64,000 nucleotides of DNA from Prevotella sp. UBA2754 (lineage in GTDB: Bacteria > Bacteroidota > Bacteroidia > Bacteroidales > Bacteroidaceae), in contig DEJG01000022.1 in NCBI GenBank assembly GCA_002353295.1, positions 69,213 through 133,212 on the forward strand, in the 5' to 3' direction. Below the pieces are notes generated by a model. That model had not been told where the DNA came from, made no database searches, and saw only the letters and a program-made list of their open reading frames with translations. Below are positions 1 through 10,000 of this stretch, piece by piece; position 1 is the stretch's first letter; every line of letters starts with the position of its first letter. Both the position numbers and the translations under genes were made by a program.

Positions 1-142
1 GTTCCAGGACGCTGGCACCAATGACTGCCTCGCCTGTTGCATCTTTCACGTTGACCTGTACGGTCTGCGCTGACAAACTACCTACAATCAGTAGGAAAGC
101 AAGTGTGAACGCAATTCGCATACTCTTAAGTTTAACAGACAT
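1..142 (-). CDS. SusC/RagA-type TonB-dependent receptor, N-terminal fragment (cut by window edge)
   Basis: Only the first 47 residues are in the window. They read as a signal peptide (MRIAFTLAFLLIVGSLSAQ) followed by the start of a carboxypeptidase-regulatory-like domain (VKDATGEAVIGASV). The segment is almost identical to the start of the complete SusC at 7072-10377, and the leader just upstream of the ATG is also shared. Such proteins form the outer-membrane pore that imports glycan fragments with a SusD lipoprotein. I infer a second SusC/SusD pair continuing to the left of the window. Confidence 0.88.
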   Translation of the reverse strand, partial: MSVKLKSMRIAFTLAFLLIVGSLSAQTVQVNVKDATGEAVIGASVLE

Positions 143-191
143 AAAATTAGTAGTTTTAAAAATTAATAAAGTGTTATTATAGTTTCGGGCG

Positions 192-199
192 CAAAAGTA
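192..199 (-). promoter_or_regulatory. -7 promoter box of the partial susC
   Basis: On the minus strand this reads TACTTTTG, matching the Bacteroidota -7 consensus TAnnTTTG, about 50 nt upstream of the partial susC ATG. No good TTTG -33 box is seen at the usual distance, as expected for a promoter that needs an activator. Confidence 0.5.
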
Positions 200-243
200 A
201 TAAATTATTCAGTCATATAAAATATCTTTAACACTTATTACTC

Positions 244-257
244 CGTAAACGTTTACG
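244..257. promoter_or_regulatory. 14-bp palindrome, likely regulator-binding site
   Basis: CGTAAACGTTTACG is a perfect palindrome, centred 55 bp upstream of the -7 box of the partial susC. The identical 14-mer lies upstream of the pectin methylesterase gene (14388-14401), and an 11/14 copy lies upstream of the complete susC (10480-10493). The central CG resembles LacI-family operators, but the position suggests activation. The regulator is not in the window. Confidence 0.55.
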
Positions 258-276
258 ATTAATGTTTGCTATTCAA

Positions 277-1788
277 TTACTTTATCCATTTTTTCCCGTT
301 TTGGATATAGATACCTCGTTTTGTAGGTTTTCCCTCAAGCCTTTGGCCTTGCAGCGTATAATAAGCTCCTCCCGCTTTATTGACAGTAATGTCGGAAATC
401 CCTGATGTCTTATTCCATGAATATGTAGCCTCATAAGTATTCTCCATAACCGCACTCAAATCAGCATCGCTGGCTTTTACTGTTTTGTTGTCCTTAGTTC
501 TGGTAAATGTGCAGCCATTGATAAATTTAATGTCTTTACAGTAGAACAGTCTCACACCGTTTTTATGTGAAATGTTTACATTGTCGAAAGTAACATCATA
601 TACATAACTTTCCGGGCGTCCGTAAATCATGATACCATTGTAATTTTTATCATTGCTGCTTTTATTATTATAACCTGATGCCGTGACGTTCTGAATCAGA
701 ATATGATGATACTCGGGTGTCGTCGGTGTCTTGTCTTTTGTTTCAGCGTTTTCTGGTTTATCAGGTATTTTGTCGTACCAAGCCGTAATTTGTATTGGTG
801 TCGCTACATTTGTCATCTTGCAGTTACGGAAAATAATGTCGTGCACATCGCCACTGCGTTCTACATTAGACTTTAGGCGGAAACCACAATCAGTACCTTC
901 AAATGTCAAATTTTCATATATGATGTGATGCATATTTGATGTATAGCTGCCCAATGAAGCCCCATGACCGGCTTTGAAGTCACAGTTCCATACATGCACG
1001 TAGCGAGCTTCGCTGTCAGTTACTACATTGTCGTCACCCGTATCAATGGTGCAGTTGTAAATGTTCACATACTGTGTCCATATGGGTATTCCGTCAGTGT
1101 TGTGCGACGGATCTTTTGCAGATGATGCCGGTGCATAAATGTCTACATCGTGTACAGTGTTGTGTGCACCTTTTCCGGATTGCCCTATAGTAAGATTTGT
1201 ACCAGGAGCATTCTGTATGCGGAAATTGCGGAACAAGTAGCGTTCCCCCTGATTAAAGCGGATAATAGAGCCACGTTGCAATCCAGACACTTTGGTTTCG
1301 ACTGCATCCCACCAAGGGCCACCTTGTCCTTCGATGATAGATGTCTCTTTGCTCTCGCCTTCGATGATGATATCCGACGCACCGCTTTTACCGGTGATAT
1401 AAGCAGTTTTATTCGTGTGGTCAGGCTGACTGTCATAGGAAAGCAGTTTCAGCGTAGCCCCAGCGGCAAGGTGAAGTATTGTTTTCGATCCCACTGTGAT
1501 GCGACCGAACATCCATGTTCCGGCGGGTACCACCACCATTCCGCCCCCTGCACTATTGGCAGCATTCAAAGCCTTTTGTATGGCAGAAGTATTATCTGCA
1601 GCCGATTCTGTCGCACCATAGTCCACAATATTAAAAGTATTGGCTGCGGTAATTGTCGGTACTTTGGGGAGTTCTACAGCAGTCCATCCTTCTGGCGTGT
1701 TCTGTTCGTTCGACTCTTTTTCAACTCCTTCTGCAAAGGCAGATGAAAGAGGGAAAAATAAAAGTGTTAAAATAGATAGCAGTTTCAT
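277..1788 (-). CDS. Secreted GH28 polygalacturonase-family glycoside hydrolase
   Basis: A 503-residue protein predicted to hydrolyse alpha-galacturonosidic bonds in pectin. It has a signal peptide (MKLLSILTLLFFPLSSAFA), then a right-handed beta-helix with the GH28 catalytic set: N-T-D (Asp about 232), D-D (252-253), G-H-G (His about 275) and R-L-K (about 304-306). The C-terminus ends in YTLQGQRL...GIYIQNGKKWIK, a motif shared by two other secreted enzymes here and resembling a shortened sorting domain. The longer frame from 1800 begins with TTG, so the ATG at 1788 is preferred. It starts 19 nt after the CE7 gene, so the two are probably co-transcribed. Exact substrate (homogalacturonan or rhamnogalacturonan) cannot be told. 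Confidence 0.87.
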   Translation of the reverse strand: MKLLSILTLLFFPLSSAFAEGVEKESNEQNTPEGWTAVELPKVPTITAANTFNIVDYGATESAADNTSAIQKALNAANSAGGGMVVVPAGTWMFGRITVGSKTILHLAAGATLKLLSYDSQPDHTNKTAYITGKSGASDIIIEGESKETSIIEGQGGPWWDAVETKVSGLQRGSIIRFNQGERYLFRNFRIQNAPGTNLTIGQSGKGAHNTVHDVDIYAPASSAKDPSHNTDGIPIWTQYVNIYNCTIDTGDDNVVTDSEARYVHVWNCDFKAGHGASLGSYTSNMHHIIYENLTFEGTDCGFRLKSNVERSGDVHDIIFRNCKMTNVATPIQITAWYDKIPDKPENAETKDKTPTTPEYHHILIQNVTASGYNNKSSNDKNYNGIMIYGRPESYVYDVTFDNVNISHKNGVRLFYCKDIKFINGCTFTRTKDNKTVKASDADLSAVMENTYEATYSWNKTSGISDITVNKAGGAYYTLQGQRLEGKPTKRGIYIQNGKKWIK

Positions 1789-1807
1789 ATTTTTATTCAA
1801 TTAATAG

Positions 1808-3103
1808 TTATTTATCTAGGTGACTTTTGAGCCATAACATTTGTGAGTAATTGGTCGTATCTGATGTCCAATGCTCGTTAATAGGGGTAATGAGCGACTC
1901 TTTTGGAGCTGTTATCAGATTCCAGACGATGTAACTGGTGGTCGGAGGACATGTATTGTCGTTAAAACCCCAAGTCAGATATACTGGACAGGTGATGCGA
2001 CGGGCAAAGTTGACTACATCATAGTATGCCATTGTTTCCACCTTTTCGCGAGTCAACATGTTGTTCATTCGATTGAAGTGCGGATAGCCACCAGCCCGAT
2101 GATCCAGATATCCTGCCATATCTGCTAATGCAGGGTGGTTGGCAACACAAGCTGTAATTCTGGAGTCAAGACCTGCTGTTATCAATGCAAGAGCGCCTCC
2201 TTGACTTCCCCCTTGGACAAATACGTTTTTCCCATCCCACTCTTGAAGAGAAGTCAGGTAGTCAATAGCTCTGACGCATGCTACATAAACATGTTTCATA
2301 TAGTAATTGTCACGATTATCCAGGCCATTGGTGAGATATCCATTTTCATGATCAAAGGCACGGGTGATTTCTTTGAACTGTTGATCCGTCATCTCGGGAT
2401 TAAGTCCGTGAATCTCCATTTCCATGCGAATAAAACCATTCTCCGCATAGAACAGGTTGCGCATCGGTTCTTTGATCGTTTTGATGCCGGCTCCAGGAGG
2501 ACAGAGTACAACAGGATATTTTCCTGCTTTTTGGGGCTTAGTCAGATAAGCATAGATGCTATGCCGTTTATCCGTTTTGATATTCAGCAGGAAAGCCTCC
2601 ACTTTATTTGTAGAATACTGTTCTGCTTTTTTGCAGGTCACGCTGACGGGTGTCTTACGGGCTTCCTTCAGATTCTGTTGCCAGAAGGCATCAAAATCAG
2701 CAGGATTCTTTGTGTAAGGTTTCAACTTCTCAGGCGAAAAACCCACCTTCATGTGGTGCAGATATTTCTTGTTGTTTATAGTTGATGTTAATCTTAAATC
2801 CAAGAATCCTGGCTCTTTCAGCGTACCTATGGCAATAACTCCACGTCCGTTTTTAAGTTTTATCCTGCCTTTAGATGTTGCTGGCATCATGTCAGGAGCA
2901 ATCTCATACTCCACTTCTATATTCTGTGGTACACCATAAAGATAGAATCCCACCTCCACTTTAGCCTTTTCACCGCATTGATATAACCAGTCGCCATGGT
3001 CGGGTACTGTTGTCCACATATAATCAGAACGATACGGATAATTTTCTGCTATGGCTTGGAGACAGCTATTGACGAAACATAAAAGGAATAAAAAAACTCT
3101 CAT
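1808..3103 (-). CDS. CE7-family (acetyl xylan esterase/cephalosporin-C deacetylase type) esterase
   Basis: A 431-residue alpha/beta-hydrolase with a signal peptide of about 19 residues, an N-terminal beta-sandwich-like part (about 25-125) and a CE7/AXE1 hydrolase domain. The triad is visible: Ser300 in GGSQGG, Asp382 in GFNDNTCPP and His411 in NEHW. The RGQ-like and GGSQGG signatures and the size fit CE7 with an extra N-terminal domain. In this setting, removing acetyl groups from pectin is a reasonable role, but family members act on many acetylated sugars. It is the first gene of a two-gene operon with the downstream GH28 and has its own promoter. Confidence 0.85.
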   Translation of the reverse strand: MRVFLFLLCFVNSCLQAIAENYPYRSDYMWTTVPDHGDWLYQCGEKAKVEVGFYLYGVPQNIEVEYEIAPDMMPATSKGRIKLKNGRGVIAIGTLKEPGFLDLRLTSTINNKKYLHHMKVGFSPEKLKPYTKNPADFDAFWQQNLKEARKTPVSVTCKKAEQYSTNKVEAFLLNIKTDKRHSIYAYLTKPQKAGKYPVVLCPPGAGIKTIKEPMRNLFYAENGFIRMEMEIHGLNPEMTDQQFKEITRAFDHENGYLTNGLDNRDNYYMKHVYVACVRAIDYLTSLQEWDGKNVFVQGGSQGGALALITAGLDSRITACVANHPALADMAGYLDHRAGGYPHFNRMNNMLTREKVETMAYYDVVNFARRITCPVYLTWGFNDNTCPPTTSYIVWNLITAPKESLITPINEHWTSDTTNYSQMLWLKSHLDK

Positions 3104-3123
3104 TTATTTTTTTAATTTGGTAG

Positions 3124-3155
3124 CAAAGGTAATAGTTTTCTTCGTAACTTCCAAA
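3124..3155 (-). promoter_or_regulatory. Promoter of the CE7-GH28 operon
   Basis: On the minus strand a -33 TTTG (3152-3155) is followed after 20 nt by a -7 TACCTTTG (3124-3131). This is a complete Bacteroidota consensus, with the predicted start of transcription 15-20 nt before the CE7 ATG. Confidence 0.75.
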
Positions 3156-3164
3156 CATTTAGCG

Positions 3165-3206
3165 AAAAAACAATCGGGCAGACATTCAGCGTGTCTGCCC
3201 GATTTT
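3165..3206 (-). terminator. Rho-independent terminator of the SusC/D operon
   Basis: A perfect 13-bp stem (3172-3184 with 3192-3204, loop of 7) is followed on the minus strand by GTTTTTTC. It lies directly after the stop of the DUF5123-type lipoprotein gene. Confidence 0.85.
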
Positions 3207-3231
3207 GAGTTATAGAGTAGGGATGATTGGC

Positions 3232-4971
3232 TTATTCTGCCCAACGTGGGTCACCGATACCGTCTTCTCCTACGCTAGTAATCAGTTTGAATTCACCTGA
3301 AGCAGGAGCACTCCAAAGTCCTGTCTCGTCCACGCTGAGTTCCTGCAGGCCATCCAGAGGATAGGTTGTTAGGTTTGCACCAACTTCAGTCCATGTAAAG
3401 TTGGTCTTGAAGCTCTTTGATACAGATGCGAGTGTAGTTTCACTTCCGTTCAAGAAGATGGAGCCTTTTTCACCAGCTTTGTACGTAGTGATTGAAGAGC
3501 CGCCACCACCAGTGTACATAGAAGGACCAAACAGCGTGTTCTGTACATTGAGATTTACAGTGTTCTTGTTTCCATTAATACGGAACAATGGTGTGTCAGC
3601 TTTTGCTGTCGTCTCGATTGGCGCATAGCAGAATGTGCAATTAACAATATTGAACTCTATGTTACCCTTGGAATTGCGAAGGTCGCAGAGCATCACAATA
3701 TTTGTAATCGTACTATTCTTCAATGTAATCTTTTGGAAATCAGCAGCCTTGTTGTTTGTTGTGAATACACCTTGGTTACCGATACCGTTTATGATACAAT
3801 TGTCAACTTCAATCTCCTGAATGGCATCAGTAGCTGCTTGGGCACGTACCATAGCACGATAACCCTCGATTTTACAACCTTTAAATGAGATTTTCTTCAG
3901 TGTCGAATTCGTACCGTTGATATTGAACACCTGACGACCTCCGAATCCCGTGTCTTTATTAGTGGCAATTTCATTTCCTCCGTCAGGCATTGCCTTATCA
4001 CTGATAAAGTCAACATTTACAAATTCAATGAAGTCGATAGTAACACCCTTTGCCAGAGTCAAACCACCTGATGAAATGAAACGTGCGTTGTTACCAAGTG
4101 TTGAAGCAGTCACGAATCGTACAGACTTGTCGAAGGGTTGACTGTTGTTGACTTTATAGTCAAAGTCACCGCGAAGAATGATGGTCATACCGTCAGACAC
4201 CTGTTCCCAGAATTCTGGGGTCTTGAGGGTGTCCTTAGCCTGTTTCTCGTCATACTCACGAATGTCGAGCCATTTTCCTGCACCATAAGCCTCATCAAAG
4301 TCGATGGGTTTTGAGGTAGTAGCAGTTACTTTTCCAACATAAGTTGAGTTGGAGAGCTCTTCCTTGTCGCTGTAGGCAGTAAAGATATACTTTGTACCAG
4401 CCTCCAGACCCATAATATCAATCTGACCAGCCTCATACTGTGCGTCGGAGAGTGTAACAATTACTGGATCACCTTCGCCGTCCTCTGGGGTAGCAACGAT
4501 AGTCTTGATCTGGTCACCGTTCAGATCCCAAGTAATACGTGCAGCATTATCAATTGTCTTTGGAGAAGACTTCAGACTGGTAGGATATGCTACGTTTACA
4601 TCACTGGTTGTATAAGTCTTAGATTCGATATTGTTGCCAGAGCAACTGATTTCAACACGATACTTCTCGTCCCAAGCCAAATCATCGAAAGTATAGGGAG
4701 ATGATTCGCAGCTACCAGTTGATACAGCTTCATAGATATTCTCACCGGCTTCGTCTTGTCCAGAAACCCGGTAAAGCGTTAAGTTATATTGGGTCGCACC
4801 ACTGATGTTGTCCCATGATGCTGTAACCGAGTTGTTGCTAGTTACGAGAGAAGCAACAGGACGGAACAGACGAGGAGCCAGACTGTCAGTAGCTTTATCG
4901 CTACAGCTGCTCAGAAAACCAGTTGTCGTAGCTGCGAGCAGCATAATTGCTAAAATATTCTTAAGTTTCAT
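3232..4971 (-). CDS. Surface glycan-binding-type lipoprotein (FnIII, DUF4957/DUF5123 architecture)
   Basis: A 579-residue lipoprotein with SPII signal and lipobox (GFLSSC, Cys23), followed by one or two fibronectin-III-like domains (about 35-220), a right-handed parallel beta-helix-like region (about 230-480) and a C-terminal segment ending FKLITSVGEDGIGDPRWAE. That ending is typical of DUF5123 proteins encoded beside SusC/SusD in pectin loci. It is the third gene of the operon, 12 nt after susD, in the slot usually held by SusE/SusF-like binding proteins. I infer cell-surface pectin binding or weak lyase-like function; no catalytic residues can be assigned. Confidence 0.78.
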   Translation of the reverse strand: MKLKNILAIMLLAATTTGFLSSCSDKATDSLAPRLFRPVASLVTSNNSVTASWDNISGATQYNLTLYRVSGQDEAGENIYEAVSTGSCESSPYTFDDLAWDEKYRVEISCSGNNIESKTYTTSDVNVAYPTSLKSSPKTIDNAARITWDLNGDQIKTIVATPEDGEGDPVIVTLSDAQYEAGQIDIMGLEAGTKYIFTAYSDKEELSNSTYVGKVTATTSKPIDFDEAYGAGKWLDIREYDEKQAKDTLKTPEFWEQVSDGMTIILRGDFDYKVNNSQPFDKSVRFVTASTLGNNARFISSGGLTLAKGVTIDFIEFVNVDFISDKAMPDGGNEIATNKDTGFGGRQVFNINGTNSTLKKISFKGCKIEGYRAMVRAQAATDAIQEIEVDNCIINGIGNQGVFTTNNKAADFQKITLKNSTITNIVMLCDLRNSKGNIEFNIVNCTFCYAPIETTAKADTPLFRINGNKNTVNLNVQNTLFGPSMYTGGGGSSITTYKAGEKGSIFLNGSETTLASVSKSFKTNFTWTEVGANLTTYPLDGLQELSVDETGLWSAPASGEFKLITSVGEDGIGDPRWAE

Positions 4972-4983
4972 AGTCCTTGCTTT

Positions 4984-7047
4984 TTATTTGTTTCGAATAG
5001 CATAACCGTCGTTTGACAGTGTACCCTTAGAAGCTGATACACGAGACGATGGGATAGGAATAACATAAGGAGCAACTTTTGAACGGATTGGAGTCAAATC
5101 TTCTGTACCATTGTCCAGGACGCCCTCAGTGATACCCAGCCATGAGTAGCGGATACGCTCGTTGAAGATACCCTTCTTAATCGTGTTACCATCATCGTCG
5201 GTACCGTACTTCTGCTTAGTCTCAGGATCGGTGTCGCTTACTGACATCAGATCTTCCAAGAATGCAACATACTTCAGTCCGTCAAAGGTGGCACCTGCTG
5301 ACTTGATGTCCTCATCTGCCAGTTTCTCAGCTGTGCTGTATGGGCTGGCCTTCTTGTCGCAGTATGTGAAATAGTCGTTAACAAACTGAACTTCACCTTT
5401 GGTGTAGTTGTAGAAGAGACGGTTGGCAATACCCAAATCCAGAATCTCCTGATTCTTGTCGTAGATGAACTCACCATTAACAATAGAGGTCTGGTTGTAG
5501 TTCTGGGCTACATCACGAATCCACTCGATGGCATCAACAACCTTGCTTGCATAGTTGTTCCAGCGAATGAGGTCGAACTTACGGATATTCTCACCGCCGA
5601 ACTCCCAAGCACGCTCGTTGATAATAGCCTCTTTGAAGTCATCGTGAGAGGTCAGGGCGTTAATATAATCGGTAACCATTTCGGTCTGGTTGGTAGCATT
5701 AGCAAACGCACGAGCACGAACGCGGGTCAACATTTCTTTGGCAAGAGCTGTTGGGCCATTGTTAATTTCGTTGTCGGCCTCAGCCAATAACAGCAGTACG
5801 TCAGCATAGCGCAGTACAGGCCAGTTGATACCAGTACCCTTGCTCTCAACAGTAGTAACATTCAAGTCCATACGACACCACTTGGCGGGCTGTACGTTCA
5901 ATGCATCAACAGCAGCTTGCTTGTTGTCGTTCAACCAGCGGAAGTTAGCACATGTTACTGGCAGACGCTGATCCTGGGGATTGAAAGAGCATGCATAACT
6001 TGGAGTGAGGTTGGTATAGGTTGTACCAGCACCTTTTGAGCTGGCCACAACGCTCAGGCCATGACACCAGCCGATGTCACCACCAGAGTTAGGAACGAAG
6101 CCCATTTCAAAGAGTACATCGCTGTCACCAGGGCTGCAACCATTGATTTCATTAGCAAAGATGCCTTTGAAGTCAGTGCTCAGCGGACGGTCCTTCAAAT
6201 CAATCAACTTCAAGGCATAAGCCTTAGCTACCAAATAGTAGTCATCTGCTGTGGTAGCAGTCTTTTCTGTGCCATTCTCATCCTTGTAAGTAATGGTGTA
6301 ATCCTCACCAGAACCAGTAGAGCGAGCCATCGTTCCATCAGCCTGCATTGAGTATCCGGCACGGAACATAGCGAGCTTAACGATGAAACCAAGAGCGAAC
6401 TCACGATTCATGCGTTCAGTAGAGATTTCTGAACTCCACATCATTTCCTCTTCCACATTGATGAGGTCCTGGATGCACTTGCTGTAGATGATGTTCTTGT
6501 CAATACGTCCACCTATCTTATCGTAGTTTTCCTTTGTTGTTGGCTCAGAAGAGTAGGGTACATCAGCCCAGAAGTTACACATCAGCCAGTACCAGTAGGC
6601 ACGCAGGCAGTATGCCTCACCGTGCAGTTGCTTCATGTCGCGGTCAAGGCCGTCCTTATAAGCACTGCTGTTTTCAATACCGGCAATACACTGGTTGGCG
6701 AAGTCAATAGCTTTGAAAGAGTTGTCCCAGCAGTTCTGGATATCGTTGAACTGAGAAGCGTTCAAAGCCCAGATACCACGACGTGTGTTTTCTACCGTAT
6801 TGGCTTTTGTCAGGAATCCTACTTCCACGTCCGTATTCTGCATCCAGTTGGTGCTCATACGTGAAGTGTAAGTATCTTCGCAGAAGAAAGCGTAGACGTG
6901 GTCTATCATCTTTCGGGCATCAGTCGAGTTGGAGCAAAGATAGTCCAAGTTATCGGTTGACAGCGTCTCGGTTTCCAGCGTCTTTTCGCAAGAAGAGAAT
7001 CCTACTGTCAAGGCTAATGCTGCAATATATAAAATTTTCTTTTTCAT
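4984..7047 (-). CDS. susD: SusD/RagB-family outer-membrane lipoprotein
   Basis: A 687-residue protein with an SPII signal (ALALTVGFSSC, Cys at about 20) and the helical TPR-like SusD fold: the N-terminal region contains DIQNCWDNSFKAIDFANQCIAGI, and the C-terminal region contains the family segment RYADVLLLLAEADNEI...INERAWEFGGENIRKFDLIRW. SusD proteins cap the SusC pore and bind the oligosaccharide. The gene starts 24 nt after susC and precedes the lipoprotein gene by 12 nt. At 687 residues it is longer than the typical 500-600, with extra sequence near the C-terminus. Substrate inferred from neighbours: pectic oligosaccharides. Confidence 0.93.
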   Translation of the reverse strand: MKKKILYIAALALTVGFSSCEKTLETETLSTDNLDYLCSNSTDARKMIDHVYAFFCEDTYTSRMSTNWMQNTDVEVGFLTKANTVENTRRGIWALNASQFNDIQNCWDNSFKAIDFANQCIAGIENSSAYKDGLDRDMKQLHGEAYCLRAYWYWLMCNFWADVPYSSEPTTKENYDKIGGRIDKNIIYSKCIQDLINVEEEMMWSSEISTERMNREFALGFIVKLAMFRAGYSMQADGTMARSTGSGEDYTITYKDENGTEKTATTADDYYLVAKAYALKLIDLKDRPLSTDFKGIFANEINGCSPGDSDVLFEMGFVPNSGGDIGWCHGLSVVASSKGAGTTYTNLTPSYACSFNPQDQRLPVTCANFRWLNDNKQAAVDALNVQPAKWCRMDLNVTTVESKGTGINWPVLRYADVLLLLAEADNEINNGPTALAKEMLTRVRARAFANATNQTEMVTDYINALTSHDDFKEAIINERAWEFGGENIRKFDLIRWNNYASKVVDAIEWIRDVAQNYNQTSIVNGEFIYDKNQEILDLGIANRLFYNYTKGEVQFVNDYFTYCDKKASPYSTAEKLADEDIKSAGATFDGLKYVAFLEDLMSVSDTDPETKQKYGTDDDGNTIKKGIFNERIRYSWLGITEGVLDNGTEDLTPIRSKVAPYVIPIPSSRVSASKGTLSNDGYAIRNK

Positions 7048-7071
7048 ATTCTTAATATGTAGTAGGTTTGA

Positions 7072-10000
7072 TTAGAATGTGATGTTAGCACCGATAGTCC
7101 ATGAGAATGACTTAGGATATGCTGAGAAGTCGGCACCAGGAGTCAAACCGCTGGTCTTGCTGCCACGGATACTTGAGTTGACCTCAGGATCGTATCCCGT
7201 GTACTTGGTCAGACAGAACACATTGTTCAGTGTGCAGTAGAGACGGAACTGGTTGCAAGCGAACTTCTTGGTCCACTTCAAAGGCAGTGTATAACCCAAG
7301 GTGAGGTTCTGTAGACGCAGGTATGAACCATCTTCGATGAAGTAAGATGTTGGAACAGGGTTGTTGTCGGATACGGTAGCACCAGACCACAATGTAGCAC
7401 CAGCATTCATATTCTTCAATGTAGTGTAGTCAGTAATAATCTGTCCAGAAGATGGATCCATATAGGTCCATGCCTGTCCGCCCTGGGTTACAGGAGCCAT
7501 TTCCTGACGGAGAGCAGCCCACTGGTTACGATATGACTGGTAAGTAATCATCTTATCCATGTTGTAAACATCGTTTCCAACTACATAGTTGAAGTTGGCT
7601 GCGAAGTCAAAGCCCTTCCAAGTGGCGTTCAGACCGAAACCACCAGTGAACTTAGGCTGAGTCTTACCGATAATGGTACGGTCGTGATCAGCATCGATGA
7701 CGCCGTCACCGTTCAAGTCCTTCAGCTTGGGAGCACCAGGACGCAGACCACCTCTGGAACCAGCAGTGGTGTAAGTGTTGTCAACAACACCTTCCTTGAG
7801 GATATATTTACCTGATGAGTCAAACAGGAACTGTGTGTTTCCGTTATCATCCACGTATGTCTGGAAGTCGTCAACACCATAGATACCATCGTAAACGAAG
7901 CCCCATACCAAACCGAGAGGTTCGCCAACGATTACGCGATAGTCGTCGCGGCCACGCATATCACTTGAGAAAGCGTTAGACTCGTAAGGCATGTATGTAA
8001 CGCCGTTAGCCAATTCGTCAACTTTGTTCTTGTTGAAACCAATGTTGAAATTGAAATTCAGCGTGTAGTCCTTATGCTGCAGGATGGCTGCATTCAATGT
8101 CAGTTCGACACCACGGTTAGAAGTCTGACCGATGTTCTCCTGCATAGACTTGTAGCCGATAGCAGTGATGGAGCGATCGACGAGCAAGTCTTTTACGGTG
8201 TTCCAATAAACATCCAAACTACCGGAGAGGCGTTCATTGAAGAAACCGAAGTCGATACCGATGTTACGTGTAATAGTAGTCTCCCACTTCAGGTCGGGGT
8301 TAGCCAACTGCTCATTGTTCAATGTGTAGTGTGGGTTCTGCTGATTGCCGGCACCATAGTACTTGCTGCTTGAGTAGCTCTTGTACTCTGTTGCGAACAT
8401 GGCATTGCCAATACGGTTGTTACCAGCGGTACCATAAGAGAGACGCAGTTTCAAGTTGCTCAACCAAGACTTGGTTTTCTCCATCCAAGGCTCCTCAATC
8501 ACACGCCAACCGAAAGCGAAGGCGGGGAAGAAGCCCCAGCGGTTACCCTTAGAGAACTTCGAGCTACCGTCTTCACGAATGGTAACGGTGAAGAGGTAAC
8601 GGTCCATCAATGTGTAGTTGGCACGTCCGAAGAATGAAACGGTGCGATCCTCTTGACCGAGGCTTGAAGAAATGGTCTGTGCACCCATGGCGTGTGAGTT
8701 GTTCTGCATTGAAGCAAACATCTTCTCTGGACTGATATCTTTCTGGAAGTACTTACCAAGCATTGACATGGTCTCGTTGTTGCTGGCAACATATTCCTGA
8801 CCAATCATCACGTTCACGTCGTGAATCTTATTGAAATTCTTCTTGAAAGTCAAAGTGTGAGCCAGGCGCAGTTTCCAAGAATCTCTCTTGTCCCACTGTC
8901 CCATAGGCAACGAACCACCATCCTGAACGGCCTTGTTACTGCGAGCACCGAACCAGTCTTTCAACTGATAGAAAGTGTAGTCGTAACCACCCTCAGCGCG
9001 ATAGGTGAACATCTTGTTGATTTTCCAGTTGATGGCTGCATTGAAGTTGTACTTACGCTCGTTCTTACGGCGCCAGTAGTCGTTTACACGATCTTTCAAT
9101 GAACGGGTAGCATTAATATACTCCTCATATTCCTCTTCAGACATAGTACTGGGGTCAATCTCAATCTGGTCGTATAGACCGAATACAGGACCTGTGGCGA
9201 TAGCATCGTAAGAACGAATCTTGTATGATCCACCACCAGTACCCTGACCCTTTGTCTCTGTATCAGCCAGACGTACACCGAAGTCGAGGTCAAGACCATC
9301 GGTGATCTCATGCTTCAGTTTGAAGTTCATGTTGTAACGGCGATAGCCATTGCCTTCCATCAAACTGTTATCATTAGCATACGTTCCGCTCAAAGAGTAC
9401 TTTGTCTTATCAGTACCGCCGCTGATGCTCAGATTGTGACTCATAGAGATGTCGTGATTGCCGAACATCTCGTCCTGCCAATCGTGACCAGCCTGGTACT
9501 TGTACAGATCGAGGTCATCGAAAGCACCATAGCGCTTTTCGAAGTTGCTGATACCAGAAGCTCCCTGCAGAGCCTGACGCTCGTACAGATACATCACATA
9601 TTGGTAAGGATTCATGGTGTCAAGTGTCTTGCGGATGGTCTTACCCTGGATGTACATGTTGTAGCTAACCTGGGTCTTACCGCCCTTAGCACCCTTGGTT
9701 GTAATCAGGATAACACCGTTAGCACCCTGAGAACCGTAGATAGCTGTTGAAGCAGCATCTTTCAATACGGTGATGTCTTCGATATCTGAAGAAGAAATGT
9801 CACCAATACTTGATACGGGGAAGCCGTCTACAATGTAGAGAGGTGAGTTGTCACCAGTGATAGAACCGCCACCACGAACGCGAATCAGCATTTCTGCGTC
9901 AGGCGAACCATCGGAAGTGGTAATCTGCACACCAGCTAACTTACCAGTCAGTGCCTCAGCAACGTTGGTAACAGGCACTTTTACAAGGTCAGAACCCTTC